In this document: positions 62,723 to 64,000 of the stretch, one piece after another
Numbering within the stretch: the stretch's first letter is position 1
Layout of the letters: the number at the start of each line of letters is the position of its first letter
Source: Candidatus Jidaibacter acanthamoeba
GTDB lineage: Bacteria > Pseudomonadota > Alphaproteobacteria > Rickettsiales > Midichloriaceae
Assembly (NCBI RefSeq): GCF_000815465.1
Contig: NZ_JSWE01000184.1
Location: forward strand, 1-64,000
Reading direction: 5' to 3'
DNA: 64,000 bases
Made by a program: the position numbers and the translations under genes
Notes under the pieces: generated by a model
Seen by the model: the letters and a program-made list of their open reading frames with translations, nothing else
What the model was told of the DNA's origin: nothing
The model's database searches: none

Positions 62723-64000
62723 ATGAAATTTTCCGATATTAAGCCTTATGAGCCTGTAAAGCTGGATAATGTTGATTTGGTTAAAAAGCAAGGATGGTTG
62801 TGGTTTCAAGATCCTAGCCTTGAAAGTACAAGCGGTAATATATTAACGGAGAGAACTTTTGAAAAAGAAAATAAATTTTATGAGAGTCAAGTAGAGTTTA
62901 GAATTCCGGTTGAACCGACAAAAGAAAATATTGAAAAAGCTTATGCTGTGCTCGCGGCTCTCTTTAATGACCCTAAAATTAAAAGCCCGAAAAATGCAAA
63001 GATAATTGATATTAATGATTTGACAGGCAAAGGGTTTGCTGACTGGAACCCGGAGGTAGGCGAGGTTCGCCAATATGACCAGCGAGGTAAAGAGATATGC
63101 TTCTATGTAACTTGGGATAGGAAGAGAGGTTTAGCTAATGATAAAAATCCGAGAGGAGAAATTACAATTCAGCCGAGCCTTTCTGCCGAAGAATATAAGA
63201 CTTTTATGCTGACTGCTCTTAAAGCTTTAATTGATGCAGGTGTGGAAGGAGTTGGTTATTATCCGACTCAAGGTGCGGATAAAAGTTTAAGTTCAAGCAG
63301 TAGTGAGAGCGAGCTTCCTACAATATTTACTTATCTGGATTTCACTAGTACTGATAAATCAGTATTCCTGCACAAAGCTGAATATGAAGCTAACGGATTT
63401 CATAACCCCTTGGCAGATATTCAACTTACCCTTGAAGATTATTTAAAAGCCGGGATTAAATTGGATGATCTGGCTAACATCAGAGAAAGGCAGGTTAAAT
63501 ATCTTACCGAGCACTTTTCTAAAACAAAAGATACATTTTTAAATGAGTTAAAAGTTATAAATCAATATGACAAGATGTCATTTGAAGAATCATGGTTAAA
63601 AAAAGTAGAATCAATTTTGGATAACATTAAGAATGATAAAAACCTGAATAATAATCTTAACCAATTAAAAATTTTATTAAGTGAAAAAAGTGAAAGTAAA
63701 ATAATCGGTGATAAATTACCGCTTGTAAGATATTTAGCTGATAAAGAAAATTTAGAAGAAGGTGATAAGAAACTTTTTGATGAGCTGATAAACTTACCTT
63801 CTATAGTTAAAGAAAACGTAGAAAAAAACGTTGAGCAAATCATGGCTCTTTTTCCTAATGAGGTAGATAGAAATCATCTAATAAATTTTGCTTATGATAA
63901 TCCTGATAAAATTTCAGTTCTCGGCAATACTGCCCAACACTTGAATTCCGAGCAGCGATTACATGATGAGATCGGTAAGGCGGATATCAGACAACTATAT
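62723..64000 (+). CDS. Unknown long protein, N-terminal part (runs off the window)
   Basis: Open from ATG 62723 (preceded by GGGAGA) to the window end, 426 codons without a stop. It starts MKFSDIKPYEPVKLDNVDL and has CFYVTWDRKRGLANDKNPRG, EYKTFMLTALKALIDAGVEG, a Ser-rich stretch (SLSSSSSESE) and then long helices. No signal peptide or membrane segment. It looks like a large soluble, possibly secreted, protein; I do not recognise the family. Confidence 0.7.
   Translation, partial: MKFSDIKPYEPVKLDNVDLVKKQGWLWFQDPSLESTSGNILTERTFEKENKFYESQVEFRIPVEPTKENIEKAYAVLAALFNDPKIKSPKNAKIIDINDLTGKGFADWNPEVGEVRQYDQRGKEICFYVTWDRKRGLANDKNPRGEITIQPSLSAEEYKTFMLTALKALIDAGVEGVGYYPTQGADKSLSSSSSESELPTIFTYLDFTSTDKSVFLHKAEYEANGFHNPLADIQLTLEDYLKAGIKLDDLANIRERQVKYLTEHFSKTKDTFLNELKVINQYDKMSFEESWLKKVESILDNIKNDKNLNNNLNQLKILLSEKSESKIIGDKLPLVRYLADKENLEEGDKKLFDELINLPSIVKENVEKNVEQIMALFPNEVDRNHLINFAYDNPDKISVLGNTAQHLNSEQRLHDEIGKADIRQLY

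Overview
The window looks like chromosomal DNA of an AT-rich alphaproteobacterium of the order Rickettsiales. The evidence is a rvh-type VirB4, two Rickettsiales/alphaproteobacterial gene-transfer-agent (GTA) tail genes, ankyrin proteins, an Rpn/PD-(D/E)XK transposase-like gene, CarD, and an ftsZ with no neighbouring divisome genes. Flagellar stator genes motA-motB and a Kdo/LPS branch (kdsD, lptC) point to a flagellated, LPS-bearing lineage such as the Midichloria/Jidaibacter group living in protist or arthropod hosts. The genus is an inference.

Layout. 1-0.4 kb: an IS5-type transposase fragment abuts a truncated aminoglycoside-kinase gene. 0.4-1.7 kb: recR and a pteridine-reductase-like SDR. 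1.8-5.4 kb: a Kef-type antiporter, a decayed leucine-rich-repeat gene and engB. 5.4-7.6 kb: an ankyrin/F-box-like protein and an exported DUF218-like protein. 7.7-12.7 kb: uvrB, an unknown protein, an Rpn-type protein and xthA. 12.7-14.6 kb: tRNA-Asn, a lone prepilin-like gene and a small ankyrin gene. 14.7-18.3 kb: yihY-type gene, folD, a ferredoxin-NADP reductase and a hydrolase. 18.5-20.2 kb: a coiled-coil protein with a WH2-like motif and ubiquitin-binding-like repeats. 20.4-28 kb: ftsY, two GTA tail genes, a Cys-rich unknown and ftsZ. 28.3-33 kb: a Cys-rich secreted protein, a VirB4 paralogue with degenerate nucleotide-binding motifs, and rlpA. 33.3-40 kb: a DASS transporter, motAB, nfu, an rlmA-like gene, yajC, ferredoxin and nuoAB. 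40.5-43.5 kb: an accessory patch of small-molecule-modifying enzymes plus mscL. 43.6-51.5 kb: an ankyrin protein, kdsD-lptC-rlmB, an orphan histidine kinase and unknowns. 51.6-57.6 kb: Nudix, an RnfD-like/DUF2330 pair, a candidate nucleic-acid deaminase, a charged helical protein and a frameshifted small membrane gene. 57.7-64 kb: TAXI binding protein, carD, pcm, rph, a DsbA-like protein and the start of a long unknown gene.

How it fits together. Housekeeping genes (recR, uvrB, xthA, ftsY, ftsZ, folD, rph, nuoAB, yajC) are interleaved with proteins that look built to act inside a eukaryotic host: ankyrin proteins, a WH2/ubiquitin-binding-like protein and a deaminase-fold protein. Five or six of the otherwise unrelated effector-like proteins end in a short tail of the form aromatic-x(3)-Ile/Val followed by charged residues. 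This may be a shared C-terminal signal and is the most interesting pattern here. A family of TA-bounded, inverted-repeat non-coding elements (MITE-like) occurs at four intergenic sites, one directly after nuoB where nuoC would be expected.
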